Assembly: GCA_049517655.1 (NCBI GenBank)
Contig: JBEKRQ010000005.1
Coordinates: forward strand, 1-53,419
Length of the DNA: 53,419 nucleotides
Origin: UBA11358 sp049517655
GTDB taxonomy: Bacteria > Verrucomicrobiota > Verrucomicrobiia > Limisphaerales > UBA11358
Reading direction: 5' to 3'
The position numbers were made by a program, and so were the translations under genes. Within the stretch, counting starts at the first letter, position 1; each line of letters opens with the position of its first letter. Positions 6,778-15,532 of the stretch are shown here, in pieces. The notes under the pieces were generated by a model. That model was not told where the DNA came from, ran no database searches, and saw only the letters and a program-made list of their open reading frames with translations.

Positions 6778-8181
6778 ATGGACGAGGCTACTACAATCAA
6801 AGGGCTTTGGTGGTTGCCTGACAAACCTGAGAAGCAACTCGTTGGTGAACTTACCTACGGTCCAACAAGCGGTGCTCGATTGAGCTTGCTTGACCACTTT
6901 TTTCAACAAGCCAATTTCTTACCACGAACAGAACTAAACCAGTTCACTGTTTGGGGAATGACTGCCAAGGGGCAACCTGTCAGCCTGTTCAACTGTAGCA
7001 CGGATAGACTCACGATGCATTCCGCTGGCGCCCGTGTTGCTGAAATTTCATCTTACTTTGGCGTTGTTGGCGGCCATTTTAAATCATCTGATCAGATGAA
7101 GTTTGCCAAGGTTACTGCTGACTTAAATCATCTCCATGAATGGACGTGGACGAGTGGAATTAAAGTTGAATATAAAAATTTAATGAAAGGGTGGCAAGTC
7201 ACACAAGAAATGTTGCCGGATGTCTCCCTTGGTTCTCTGGGCGACTTCAAGCTGGCATTACAATTTACAGGGCATCTTTCGCCGAGACATGGCGATTGCA
7301 AATTATCTGAAGACTGCACTTTGAAAATCGAAACGGAAACCCTGACTGATTATGAGTCTTTTCAAACGATAATTCACAAGTTTCAACATTTTGTTGCGTT
7401 GGGAGTATCTCGTCCAGTTTACGCGCTTTCGATAAGAGCCTACCTCGACAAACCAAAGCAAATAATCCAAAACCATACCTTTTATGAAGAATTTGAGATC
7501 ATCAGAAAAATTTCATTGAGTGACGATGTAAGAGAAAGCCTTACGCCTCGCAAAATGCAGTTTTGTTTATCGGATTTGAAACCCCATCCGTCCGAATTTA
7601 TCAAACGTTTCTTTGACAAACATAAGCTCCTTGAGCCTGTGTGTAACCTGTATCTTTCGACACTTTACAATCAAGACATGTATACGGAGCAGCGATTCCT
7701 CGCCCTTGCTCACGCAGTTGAGGCGTATCACCGTGCTTTTGTTGGTGGAAAATATCAGCCCAACAATGAATATCAAAATGGCCTCCAAAAAATTTTGTGG
7801 GATGCGACCCCAAAAAATCTTGATGCAGATTTTCGGTCCAGTCTAAAAAACAAACTTAAATACCTGCATGAGTTTTCACTCCGAAAACGTGTTCAAGATA
7901 TTTGCGCCAAGTTTGCCGCGGTTCTTGAACCTTTCTTGGGCGACGCGGCACAGTTCGCAGGTACAGTCGCCGACCAAAGAAATCTGCTCACGCATCCTGA
8001 TTCCACTATTGAGGATCGTCTGCCAGAGAAAGATTGGACTGAAATGTGGTTGAAAAGTGAGCAGTTGAGCTTGCTTCTGGAGGTTTGTCTGCTTCACGAA
8101 CTTGGATTCAATGAACAGGCAATTTTAGCCCTTTTGCCTCGTAACCGCCGAACGGAATTAATTCGGTTAAACAAGAAATGA
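6778..8181 (+). CDS. ApeA-like HEPN antiphage protein
   Basis: 467 aa. The N-terminus (IKGLWWLPDKPEKQLVGELT, later FTVWGMTAKGQPVSL) matches the ApeA N-terminal beta domain. The C-terminal third is helical and has the HEPN RNase motif Rx4H as R401-N-L-L-T-H406 within ADQRNLLTHPDSTIEDR. ApeA proteins act alone as abortive-infection RNases. The start is 2 bp after the Cap15 stop (TAA A ATG), so it is probably transcribed with the CBASS genes. AT-rich codon use sets it apart from the operon to its right. A role as a third CBASS gene is possible but unproven. Confidence 0.8.
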   Translation: MDEATTIKGLWWLPDKPEKQLVGELTYGPTSGARLSLLDHFFQQANFLPRTELNQFTVWGMTAKGQPVSLFNCSTDRLTMHSAGARVAEISSYFGVVGGHFKSSDQMKFAKVTADLNHLHEWTWTSGIKVEYKNLMKGWQVTQEMLPDVSLGSLGDFKLALQFTGHLSPRHGDCKLSEDCTLKIETETLTDYESFQTIIHKFQHFVALGVSRPVYALSIRAYLDKPKQIIQNHTFYEEFEIIRKISLSDDVRESLTPRKMQFCLSDLKPHPSEFIKRFFDKHKLLEPVCNLYLSTLYNQDMYTEQRFLALAHAVEAYHRAFVGGKYQPNNEYQNGLQKILWDATPKNLDADFRSSLKNKLKYLHEFSLRKRVQDICAKFAAVLEPFLGDAAQFAGTVADQRNLLTHPDSTIEDRLPEKDWTEMWLKSEQLSLLLEVCLLHELGFNEQAILALLPRNRRTELIRLNKK

Positions 8182-8184
8182 GAA

Positions 8185-8199
8185 TGAAAGGGTCAGTCC
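8185..8199 (+). repeat. island-boundary box, copy 3
   Basis: TGAAAGGGTCAGTCC in the 30-bp gap between the convergent ApeA-like and metV genes. It is inverted relative to copy 1 at 3270, so the two enclose the defence genes. Confidence 0.5.
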
Positions 8200-8211
8200 T
8201 AGAATCGTGGT

Positions 8212-8880
8212 TTACACCCGATGATCTTCGCGGATTATTTGTCTACATCCACCAGATTGGCTGGGCCGCCAGTTCTTCGGTTTCTTGATTTCTTTTAACC
8301 GGTCGAGCTGGCCGATTTCTTTCAGCCGTTTGTAAATCAATTGCCAGGCGCACGGACGGTCGGCGTTGACTTCGCATCGGTCTTCGCGTGAGCCGCTGCA
8401 CGGGCCGTTCATCATTTTCTTGGCGCAGCGGGTGATGGGGCAAATGCCGCCGTAGAGATGCAGCACACATTCGCCGCAGGCCGCGCATTTCTCCGCCCAG
8501 ACTCCCCGTTCCTCCAGAATGCCGATGAACGCGGTGTTGAGGCCCGCGTAAACGGGTTTGTTGCTGTATCGCTCGGCGATGGCCTGCACGCCGGCACCGC
8601 ATCCGATGGACAGCACGGCGTCGGCGTTCTTGATGGCTTCAGCGGCTTGTTCGAGGAAGACGTTGTCGCACTGGCGTTCGATGGTTAGTTCCTCAACTTC
8701 CAGGGGGCGGCCTTTTAATTTGGCCGCCATGCGGAGCGCCGAGGCGATGATGCTGACTTCGCGTTGGCCGCCGGCGAGGCAGACGGTGACGCAGGTGCCG
8801 CAGCCGAGCAACAGAACCTTCTTGTGTTTTTCAACTATGGCCAGCAGTTCGGGTATGTTTTTTCTTTGTGCGACAATCAT
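8212..8880 (-). CDS. metV: MetV-like protein (MTHFR C-terminal, zinc/Fe-S family)
   Basis: 222 aa. N-terminal Rossmann-like part with KVLLLGCGTCVTVCLAGG, a middle LSIGCGAGVQAIAERY, and a Cys-rich C-terminal part (EKCAACGECVLHLYGGICP, TRCAKKMMNGPCSGS). This is the MetV family, the partner of MetF in the ferredoxin- or Hdr-linked methylenetetrahydrofolate reductase of acetogens. It is the last gene of the operon, 25 bp after an mvhD-like gene, with metF near the operon's start. It should help transfer electrons to MetF for reducing methylene-THF to methyl-THF. Confidence 0.85.
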   Translation of the reverse strand: MIVAQRKNIPELLAIVEKHKKVLLLGCGTCVTVCLAGGQREVSIIASALRMAAKLKGRPLEVEELTIERQCDNVFLEQAAEAIKNADAVLSIGCGAGVQAIAERYSNKPVYAGLNTAFIGILEERGVWAEKCAACGECVLHLYGGICPITRCAKKMMNGPCSGSREDRCEVNADRPCAWQLIYKRLKEIGQLDRLKEIKKPKNWRPSQSGGCRQIIREDHRV

Positions 8881-8888
8881 AAAATTGG

Positions 8889-8955
8889 GAGTTAGTAGTT
8901 GGCAGCTAGCAGTTAGTAGTTAGGACTTTAGGCTTTAGACATTGGACTTTGGACT
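8889..8955 (+). repeat. degenerate heptanucleotide tandem repeat
   Basis: Nine or more units of period 7 such as GAGTTAG, TAGTTGG, CAGCTAG, CAGTTAG, TAGTTAG, GACTTTA, GGCTTTA. The array lies across the mvhD-metV junction and encodes the last residues of the MvhD-like protein. A short palindrome follows at 8960-8985 (TCCGGC ... GCCGGA) and further TTTGGAC units at about 8989-9007. Confidence 0.75.
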
Positions 8956-9418
8956 GCTTGTCCGGCGTAGCCTTGGCGGAGCCGGATGGACTTTGGACTT
9001 TGGACTTCCTCAACGGGCTGGGGCCGAGTTTGCGGACGGTTTCCACCATATCGGTGATGGTGTCCGCCAAAGGCCGCGCCATGGCGGCGGAAATGTTGAC
9101 CATGCGGAGCCGTTCCTTTTCGATGCCGATTTCTTCCAGCATGTCGCGGGTGTAATTGACCCGGCGTTTGGCGCAGAGGTTGCCTTCCACGAAATGGCAG
9201 CCGCCTTCGAGACAGCCGGCCACGAGCACACCGTCCGCGCCGTTCTCAAACGCTTTCATGAAGTATTCGGTTTCCAGCCGGCCCGTGCAGGGCGTTCGGA
9301 TGATGCGCACATTAGGCGGATACTGGATGCGCGTGACCCCCGCCAAATCCGCCGACGAATAGGCGCAATAGTGGCAGCAAAAGGCCACTATCTTGGGTTC
9401 AAATACTTCAGTTTTCAT
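8906..9418 (-). CDS. mvhD: MvhD/FlpD-like iron-sulfur subunit, copy 1
   Basis: 170 aa. MvhD signature: FCCHYCAYSSADLAG near the N-terminus, RIIRTPCTGRL, then GADGVLVAGCLEGGCHF and a GN. MvhD carries a [2Fe-2S] cluster that passes electrons into the flavin site of HdrA. The core ends at about residue 138; the last 30 residues (from SKVQSPSGSAKATPDKQ) are encoded by heptamer repeats and a palindrome and are not part of the family. It lies 172 bp after hdrA, the widest gap in the operon. A second copy starts the operon. Confidence 0.85.
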   Translation of the reverse strand: MKTEVFEPKIVAFCCHYCAYSSADLAGVTRIQYPPNVRIIRTPCTGRLETEYFMKAFENGADGVLVAGCLEGGCHFVEGNLCAKRRVNYTRDMLEEIGIEKERLRMVNISAAMARPLADTITDMVETVRKLGPSPLRKSKVQSPSGSAKATPDKQSKVQCLKPKVLTTNC

Positions 9419-9436
9419 GGGTCAGGAAAATTGCAA

Positions 9437-9548
9437 GGTAGGGCGCGGTCTCCGTACCGCGCCGTTTTGCATTTCTTTCAACGTTCGCGGCGCGATAGGG
9501 ACATCGCGCCCTACCCAAACCGGCGCGCAAGGGACTGCGCGCCCTACC
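9437..9548 (+). repeat. three-hairpin palindromic element between hdrA and mvhD
   Basis: Three consecutive hairpins: GGTAGGGCGCGGT with ACCGCGCC (9437-9463), GGCGCGAT with ATCGCGCCCTACC (9489-9515), and GGCGCGCA with TGCGCGCCCTACC (9522-9548). The termini GGTAGGG and CCCTACC match the element inserted in pheT at 35698. It could act as a REP-like mRNA stabiliser or attenuator inside the operon. Confidence 0.75.
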
Positions 9549-9590
9549 ACTGCTTCGCAAACGGTCTGGATGGTTCTTTTGGCAATCATT

Positions 9591-12500
9591 CTAAACTTTT
9601 TCCATCAACTTTTTACCGTGCCGGGGCGCGGCCACGCCGTTGTGTCCGTTGCCACCGGGGAACAATTGTTTGATCATCACTTCGAACTGGCCGGTCTCGA
9701 AATGATGCAACTGGATGGCGCGTGCCGGACATTCGGAGGCGCAAATGCCGCAGCCCATGCACTTGGCGGATTCGATCTGGCCCTTGCCGTCCTTGTTGCA
9801 GTAGGGCGCGGTATAGGGGCAGACGGTCACGCAGGTCATGCAGGATATGCATTTCTGCTGGTCCACATATGAAACCTGGGCGCTGACATCGAGGTGCGTC
9901 TTCGACAACACGGTGGCCGCGCGTGAAGCGGCGGCGCGCGCCTGCGCGATGTTTTCATCAATGAACTTCGGCGAATGTGCCAGGCCGCACAGGAAGATGC
10001 CTTCGGTGGTGAAATCCACCGGACGCAATTTCACGTGGGCTTCCACGTAGAAACCGTCGGCGTTGAGCGGCACCTTGAGCATGTCGGAGATGCGCTTGTT
10101 GTTCTGCAAATTCACTTCCACGCCGGTGCTCAACACGACGTTGTCGGCCTCGATCGCGAGCGATTCCGGCAAGTCGGGGCTTTTGAGCGTGACGACCAAC
10201 CCGTTGTTGTCGGCTGCTACCTGCGGCGGCGCTTCGGGTGTGTAACGGATAAAGACAACGCCGGCTTCGCGCGCCTGTTGATAATAGATTTCCCGGAAGC
10301 CGTAGGTGCGGACGTCGCGGTAAAGCACATAGACATTGGCATCGGGGTCCAGTTTCTTGACGGCCAATGCGTTTTTGACGGCCATCGAGCAGCAGATGCG
10401 GCTGCAGTACGGATGCTTTTCGTTGCGCGAGCCGACGCACTGGATCATGACGATGTTTTGTCCCTTCGCGGGCCATTTCTTGTCGTGCAACTGCTTTTCC
10501 AGTTCGACCTGGGTCAGGACGCGGTCGGATTTGCCGTATGAATATTCCGTGGTTTTGGCCGGTTGCGCGCCTGTGGCCACGATGATTGCGCCACCGGAAA
10601 TTTCGCCGCCTTTGGCGAACTTCACATCGAACTTGCCGATGTGACCTTTGATGTCGCCGACTTCGGCGTCGAGGTAAGTCTTGATGTGCGGATGTTTTTC
10701 GACTTGCTGGATGAGGTCGCGGGTGAATCCGGCGATGTCGGCGTGTTCGAAGGTGTTATGGATGTCATGCAGGATTCCGCCCAAACGACCGGTTTGCTCG
10801 ACCAGATGGACGTTGAATCCCTGGTTGGCGAGCGCCAGCGCGGCGGTCATGCCGCTTAATCCGCCGCCGATGACGATGCCGGTCTGGTCCACCGCGAGTG
10901 TGCCGCCTTCGAGCGGCCAGAGCGTGCGTGCCCGGGCGATGGACATTTTGACGAGTTCAACCGCCTTGTCGGTGGCGGTTTGTGGCACTGTGGAATGCAC
11001 CCAGGAACATTGGTCGCGGATGTTCGCCATTTCGAACAGGTACTGGTTCAGGCCGGCTTCGCGCAAAGTTTCGCGGAACAACGGCTCGTGCGTTCGCGGT
11101 GTGCAGGAGGCGACCACGATGCGGTTGAGCCGGTGTTGACGGATCATGTCCTTGATGTTCGACAAGCTCGTGTCCGAACAGGTGAACATGGTGTGCGTCG
11201 CCAAAATAACGTTCGGCTCCTTCTCGACGCGTTTGACCACCGCCTCGACGTCCACGACCGAGCCGATGTTCATGCCGCAGTGGCAGACAAAGACGCCGAG
11301 CCGCGGTTCCTCATCGGCAACATCATGTTCAACGGGATAACTCTTTTTGGTGATGAGCGTGTTGCGCGCCGACGCGAGCAGTTCCATGGCCATGGACGCC
11401 GCGGCGCTGGCCTGCGTGACCGTCTCGGGAATGTCCTTGGGTTCCTGCACCGCGCCGCCGACGAATACGCCGGGCCGGGAGGTGGACAGCGGCAGGAGCC
11501 GGTCGGTGTCGCAAAAGCCGAACTCGTTGAGTTTGATGTCCAGGCAGGCGGCCAGTCCCGCCATGCTATCCGGCGGTTCCATGCCCACGGACAAAACAAT
11601 CAGGTCGAACTCCTTCTGCGCCAGCTTGCTGTTTTCGTCGAGGAACGAAACGCGCAGGTCCTTGCTGCCGGGCACCTGGACAATCCGGGAAGGAATGCTC
11701 TTGAGATAATGGATGTTCTCTTTGGCTTTGGCGCGCTCGTAATACTGGTCGAAATCCTTGCCGTGGGCGCGGATGTCCATGTAGAAAATCGTCGCGTCCA
11801 GCCCTTCGACGTGGTCGCCGGCGACCATGGCCTGTTTGGTGGCCATCATGCAGCAAATCGAGGAACAATATTCGCGGCCGCACGTCGAATCGCGCGAACC
11901 AACGCATTGTATCCAGCCGATGCGTTTGGCTTCGCGACCATCGGACAGACGGATGACATGGCCTTCGAACGGGCCGGCGGCGGAAAGCATCCGTTCGAAT
12001 TGGACACTGGTGACAACATTAGCGTAGCGGCCGTAACCGAATTCACCTTTGCGCCGGGCATCGAATTCCTTGAAGCCGGGGGTCAGGATGACCGAGCCCA
12101 CCTCGAGCGTGACCGTCCGCTCGCGCATCGCGTGGTCAATGGCGTGCTGCTTGCAGGTTTCGACGCACTGATTGCATTCCGAGCACAGGGCGCAATTCAG
12201 GCAACGCTCGGCTTCTGCGAGCGCCTGCTCCTCGGTGAGGCCGATTTCAACCTCATCGAAATTATTCAGCCGGCTGGCCGGGGCGAGTTCTTTCGCATGG
12301 GGCCGGGACTTTTTCTCAACCTTGTCGAGCGTGGGCATGAACGCTTGGGGAATCGGGCGGAGTGAATCCTCGAACCGGTTGCCCACCAAATCCTTGCCTT
12401 TCAAAAATCGTTCAATGGATTCGGCGACGCGTTTGCCGGCGGCCACGGCGTCAATCACCGATGCGGGACCGGAGGCGTTGTCGCCACCGGCAAAAATGCC

Positions 12501-14084
12501 GGGCACGGAAGTCTGGCCGGTCACCGGGTCGGCTTTGAAACAGCCGCGCGCATTTTCAACCTTGATATGGGCGACCAGTTCTTCATCCACCGATTGGCCG
12601 ATGGCGACGATGATCTGGTCGGCCTCGATCGTGGCGAGATCGTTTTCGTCGAAGGCCGGGCTGAACCGTTTCTGGTCGTCAAAAACCCGGGTGCAACGTT
12701 TAAGCTCGATGCCGGTGACGGAGCCGTTGCCGAGGATGCGTTTGGGGCCCCAGCCGTTTCGAATCTTGATGTTTTCCGCGAGGGTCGCTTCAATTTCCTC
12801 CTTGTAAGCGGGCATCTCGTTCCGTTGTTCGAGGGAAATCATCTCGACATTTTTTGCGCCCAGGCGCAGGGCGGTCCGGGCCACGTCCACCGCCACGTTG
12901 CCGCCGCCGATGACCAGCACCCGGTCTTTCACGACGGGTTTGTTGGCCGAGCCTGCGTCCCTGAGAAATTCAATGCCGTGCAGCACGCCTTTGATGTCTT
13001 CGCCTTCAATCCGGAGTTTGCGGCTCTTCTGTGCGCCGGCTGAAATGAAGACGGCATCATTATCTTTTTGGAGCGATTGGATGGTGATGTCCCGGCCGAT
13101 GCGGCAGTTATAGACGAACTTGATGCCTCTGCGTCGGATGATTTCGATTTCGTGGTCGAGCACCTTCTTGGGCAGGCGATATTCGGGAATGCCGTAACGC
13201 AGCATGCCGCCCGCGGCGGGCATCGCCTCGTAAACCGTGACCGCAAAACCGGCATTGGCAAGGTCGTTGGCCGCGGTAAGACCCGCCGGGCCGCCGCCGA
13301 TGACGGCCACTTTTTTGGCGTCCGGCGCGGGAGTTTTTTCCTCCGGCAAAGTCAGTTTGCCCGATGCCAGCATTTCCATTTCCTTGTCGGAAGCGAACCG
13401 TTTCAGCAGCCGGATGGCGATGGGATCGTCGGCCTTGCCCCGTGTGCATTCGGATTCGCAGGGATGCGTGCAGATGCGTCCGCAGATGGCCGAAAGGGGA
13501 TTGCGCTGGCGGATGAGCTCGACCGCCTTGAGATATTCCTTTTTCTTGATGAGCTGGACGTAGCCCTGGACGTTGACCCGGGCCGGGCACGTCATTTTGC
13601 AGAGCGAATGGCCATTTTTGAGAATGCCGAAAATGTTCGGGGTGGCCTGGGCGTAAAGTTTGGCGATGCCCTTGCGGGTGCCGAGGCAGCGGTTGAACTC
13701 GTCCGGAATGTCCACGGGACAGACCTGCGTGCATTCACTGCAACCCGTGCATTTGTCCTCAATGACATAGCGCGGATACCGCCGGACGGTGGCCTTGAAA
13801 TGGCCCGGTTCGCCTTCCAGCCCGACGAGTTCGGACAGCGTCAGGATTTCAATGTTCAGGTTGCGCGCGCATTCGACGAGCTTGGGCGAGCCGATGCAGG
13901 TGGCGCAATCGCCGGTCGGAAAGGTCTTGTCCAGATGCGCCATCATGCCGCCGATGGCGGCGTCGCGCTCGACGAGATAAACCTTGAAGCCGCTGTTGGC
14001 CAGGTCGAGGGAGGCCTGGACGCCGGCAATGCCGCCGCCTTGCACCAGCACCGCGCCAACTTTTTTGCCGTCGGATTTACTCAT
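9591..14084 (-). CDS. hdrA: giant HdrA-GltD-HdrA fusion flavoprotein
   Basis: 1497 aa from the ATG at 14084, about three times a normal HdrA subunit. Order: HdrA FAD start (QGGGIAGVQASLDLANSG, then GDCATCIGSPKLVECARN and CTGCSECTQVCPV); at about 165-590 a GltD/NfnB-like module with a Cys-rich segment (LCKMTCPARVNVQGY, CGRICTHPCESECTRG), a first dinucleotide fold (VAVIGGGPAGLTAANDLANA), a second (VLVIGGGNVAVDVARTALR) and GIFAGGDNASGPASVIDA; then the rest of HdrA. From about 910 a second HdrA unit follows (CSDTSLSNIKDM, VVASCTPRTHEPLF, IVIGGGLSGMTAALALANQG) with two C-terminal [4Fe-4S] motifs (CISCMTCVTVCPY, CMGCGICASECP). The start lies inside the hdrB 3' end. It could take electrons from NAD(P)H and bifurcate them. 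Confidence 0.9.
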   Translation of the reverse strand: MSKSDGKKVGAVLVQGGGIAGVQASLDLANSGFKVYLVERDAAIGGMMAHLDKTFPTGDCATCIGSPKLVECARNLNIEILTLSELVGLEGEPGHFKATVRRYPRYVIEDKCTGCSECTQVCPVDIPDEFNRCLGTRKGIAKLYAQATPNIFGILKNGHSLCKMTCPARVNVQGYVQLIKKKEYLKAVELIRQRNPLSAICGRICTHPCESECTRGKADDPIAIRLLKRFASDKEMEMLASGKLTLPEEKTPAPDAKKVAVIGGGPAGLTAANDLANAGFAVTVYEAMPAAGGMLRYGIPEYRLPKKVLDHEIEIIRRRGIKFVYNCRIGRDITIQSLQKDNDAVFISAGAQKSRKLRIEGEDIKGVLHGIEFLRDAGSANKPVVKDRVLVIGGGNVAVDVARTALRLGAKNVEMISLEQRNEMPAYKEEIEATLAENIKIRNGWGPKRILGNGSVTGIELKRCTRVFDDQKRFSPAFDENDLATIEADQIIVAIGQSVDEELVAHIKVENARGCFKADPVTGQTSVPGIFAGGDNASGPASVIDAVAAGKRVAESIERFLKGKDLVGNRFEDSLRPIPQAFMPTLDKVEKKSRPHAKELAPASRLNNFDEVEIGLTEEQALAEAERCLNCALCSECNQCVETCKQHAIDHAMRERTVTLEVGSVILTPGFKEFDARRKGEFGYGRYANVVTSVQFERMLSAAGPFEGHVIRLSDGREAKRIGWIQCVGSRDSTCGREYCSSICCMMATKQAMVAGDHVEGLDATIFYMDIRAHGKDFDQYYERAKAKENIHYLKSIPSRIVQVPGSKDLRVSFLDENSKLAQKEFDLIVLSVGMEPPDSMAGLAACLDIKLNEFGFCDTDRLLPLSTSRPGVFVGGAVQEPKDIPETVTQASAAASMAMELLASARNTLITKKSYPVEHDVADEEPRLGVFVCHCGMNIGSVVDVEAVVKRVEKEPNVILATHTMFTCSDTSLSNIKDMIRQHRLNRIVVASCTPRTHEPLFRETLREAGLNQYLFEMANIRDQCSWVHSTVPQTATDKAVELVKMSIARARTLWPLEGGTLAVDQTGIVIGGGLSGMTAALALANQGFNVHLVEQTGRLGGILHDIHNTFEHADIAGFTRDLIQQVEKHPHIKTYLDAEVGDIKGHIGKFDVKFAKGGEISGGAIIVATGAQPAKTTEYSYGKSDRVLTQVELEKQLHDKKWPAKGQNIVMIQCVGSRNEKHPYCSRICCSMAVKNALAVKKLDPDANVYVLYRDVRTYGFREIYYQQAREAGVVFIRYTPEAPPQVAADNNGLVVTLKSPDLPESLAIEADNVVLSTGVEVNLQNNKRISDMLKVPLNADGFYVEAHVKLRPVDFTTEGIFLCGLAHSPKFIDENIAQARAAASRAATVLSKTHLDVSAQVSYVDQQKCISCMTCVTVCPYTAPYCNKDGKGQIESAKCMGCGICASECPARAIQLHHFETGQFEVMIKQLFPGGNGHNGVAAPRHGKKLMEKV

Positions 14085-14955
14085 GACCGTTGGTTTCAAC
14101 TTTTTTCAAAACGTTTGAAGCCGGGACCATCAGCTTGTTGAACCCGAGTTCACCGGGGCCGATGCCCAGGCAAAGCCCGAGAAGCTGGGTGATGTAAACA
14201 ATCGGGATTTGATAATTTTTCCCGGTCTGCCGGTTGATGTCCTGCTGCCGCAAATCGAGATTGACCTGGCACATGGGGCAGCTCACCGCGATACAATCGG
14301 CCCCCACGCTGGCGGCCATGTCGATGATTGACCCCGTGAGCTCGACCACCACATCCGTGCGCGACAGCGCCAAGCCGCCGCCGCAACATTCGACCTTGGA
14401 CGGCCATTCCAGGCTCGTGCCGCCCATCGCGGTCACCAGCCGGTCGAGCGACGTCGGATTTTCCGGGTCATCAAATTTTAAAATCTTGGGCGGACGAACG
14501 AGCAGGCAGCCGTAGTAACAGGCCACCTTGAGGCCGTTCAACGGACGTTTGACGGCCTTGGTGATGGCCGGCAGGCCGACATCTTCCAGCAGCACCTCGA
14601 GCAGGTGCCGGACCTTGACCGAACCATCATAATCGCGGTCAAGCGCCTCGCGGACGCCCTGGCGGATTTCCGAATGGGTCGCGATTTCGTGGTTGGCCAC
14701 CTTCATCCGGTTGTAGCAGGCCGCGCAATTGACGAGCATGTCCAGCTTCATGTCCTGGACCTTGGAGAGGTTGGCGGCGGGCAGGGACACGGCCAGCAGG
14801 CGGTTGGTCTGGTGCCCGGCGGTGGCACCGCAGCACGTCCAGCCCTTGGGTTCAATCAAATCAATTCCCAGCGCCCGGGCAACCGCCAGAGTGGACTGGT
14901 GCATGTCGCGGGCCGTGGATTCAGCCGAGCATCCGGGATAATAGGCGTATCTCAT
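14077..14955 (-). CDS. hdrB: heterodisulfide reductase subunit B-like
   Basis: 292 aa with both CCG-type cluster motifs of HdrB: first YYPGCSAEST, then GWTCCGATAG and LVNCAACYNR; second VACYYGCLLVRPP, then VECCGGGLALS and SCPMCQVNL. In methanogens this subunit binds the noncubane [4Fe-4S] clusters that reduce CoM-S-S-CoB; bacteria lack that substrate, so here HdrB may pass electrons to another acceptor, possibly MetFV. It overlaps hdrC by 4 bp (ATGA) and the hdrA start by 8 bp. Confidence 0.92.
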   Translation of the reverse strand: MRYAYYPGCSAESTARDMHQSTLAVARALGIDLIEPKGWTCCGATAGHQTNRLLAVSLPAANLSKVQDMKLDMLVNCAACYNRMKVANHEIATHSEIRQGVREALDRDYDGSVKVRHLLEVLLEDVGLPAITKAVKRPLNGLKVACYYGCLLVRPPKILKFDDPENPTSLDRLVTAMGGTSLEWPSKVECCGGGLALSRTDVVVELTGSIIDMAASVGADCIAVSCPMCQVNLDLRQQDINRQTGKNYQIPIVYITQLLGLCLGIGPGELGFNKLMVPASNVLKKVETNGHE

Positions 14956-15518
14956 GCTTTGGCCCCTTTGTTTTGTTTGATGGTCTTGAAAATGCGCCGC
15001 ACGGTTTTCCGGTCGCCACCCCGGGGTGGCAGCAGCGCGATTTTTCCCTTCTTCAGCATGGCCGGGAATTTTTCCGTGTCGTTCATCAACTTGCCCGTGC
15101 CGAATTTGTAGGCGGTGATCATGCCGATTTCGTAGGAGCGGCCGAAGGTTTCGACCGTTTTCAGAAAGGCGCGGTTGAACAGCGGCACATTGCCTTTCTG
15201 TTTCGAGGCCCCTCTTGCCAGGGCCAGCCGGCGCAACGCGTCAATGACCGCCGCCACGTCAATACCCATCGGGCAGCGGGCGGTACAGGTCTCGCACGAG
15301 GCGCACATCCAGACGAGATCGCTTTCCAGCAATTCATTGCCAACGCCCAGATGCAGTTGCCGCATGATTTCCGAAGGGCGGGATCGGGTGAGTCTGGCCA
15401 CCGGACAACCGCTGGAGCATTTCTTGCATTGGAAACAGACGCTGATGTCCACGCCGGACAACTGTTCGACGGCCTGCTTCAGGCCATGTCCGTTCTTTTT
15501 ATTTTTGATGGTTATCAC
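14952..15518 (-). CDS. hdrC: heterodisulfide reductase subunit C-like
   Basis: 188 aa ferredoxin-like subunit with two [4Fe-4S] motifs, CFQCKKCSSGCPV (about residues 30-42) and CASCETCTARCPM (about 70-82). The residues after them are basic and helical. The start codon is GTG (MITIKNKK) with GGGAGA 7 bp upstream. HdrC wires HdrA to HdrB. It lies 14 bp after the glutamate-synthase-like gene and overlaps hdrB by 4 bp. Confidence 0.9.
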   Translation of the reverse strand: MITIKNKKNGHGLKQAVEQLSGVDISVCFQCKKCSSGCPVARLTRSRPSEIMRQLHLGVGNELLESDLVWMCASCETCTARCPMGIDVAAVIDALRRLALARGASKQKGNVPLFNRAFLKTVETFGRSYEIGMITAYKFGTGKLMNDTEKFPAMLKKGKIALLPPRGGDRKTVRRIFKTIKQNKGAKA

Positions 15519-15532
15519 GTAATTATCTCCCG

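Noticed and set aside
9437..9548. Hairpins between hdrA and mvhD as a terminator splitting the operon
   Set aside because: The hairpins lack U-runs on the minus strand and belong to a dispersed repeat family, so a full stop of transcription is not supported; partial attenuation stays possible.
10980..12365. Long open frame of 461 codons on the plus strand, opposite hdrA
   Set aside because: It is antisense to conserved HdrA/GltD motifs and shows no domain; high-GC third positions make such shadows. The same holds for 13068-14141, 16643-18034, 42566-43930 and 50787-52457.
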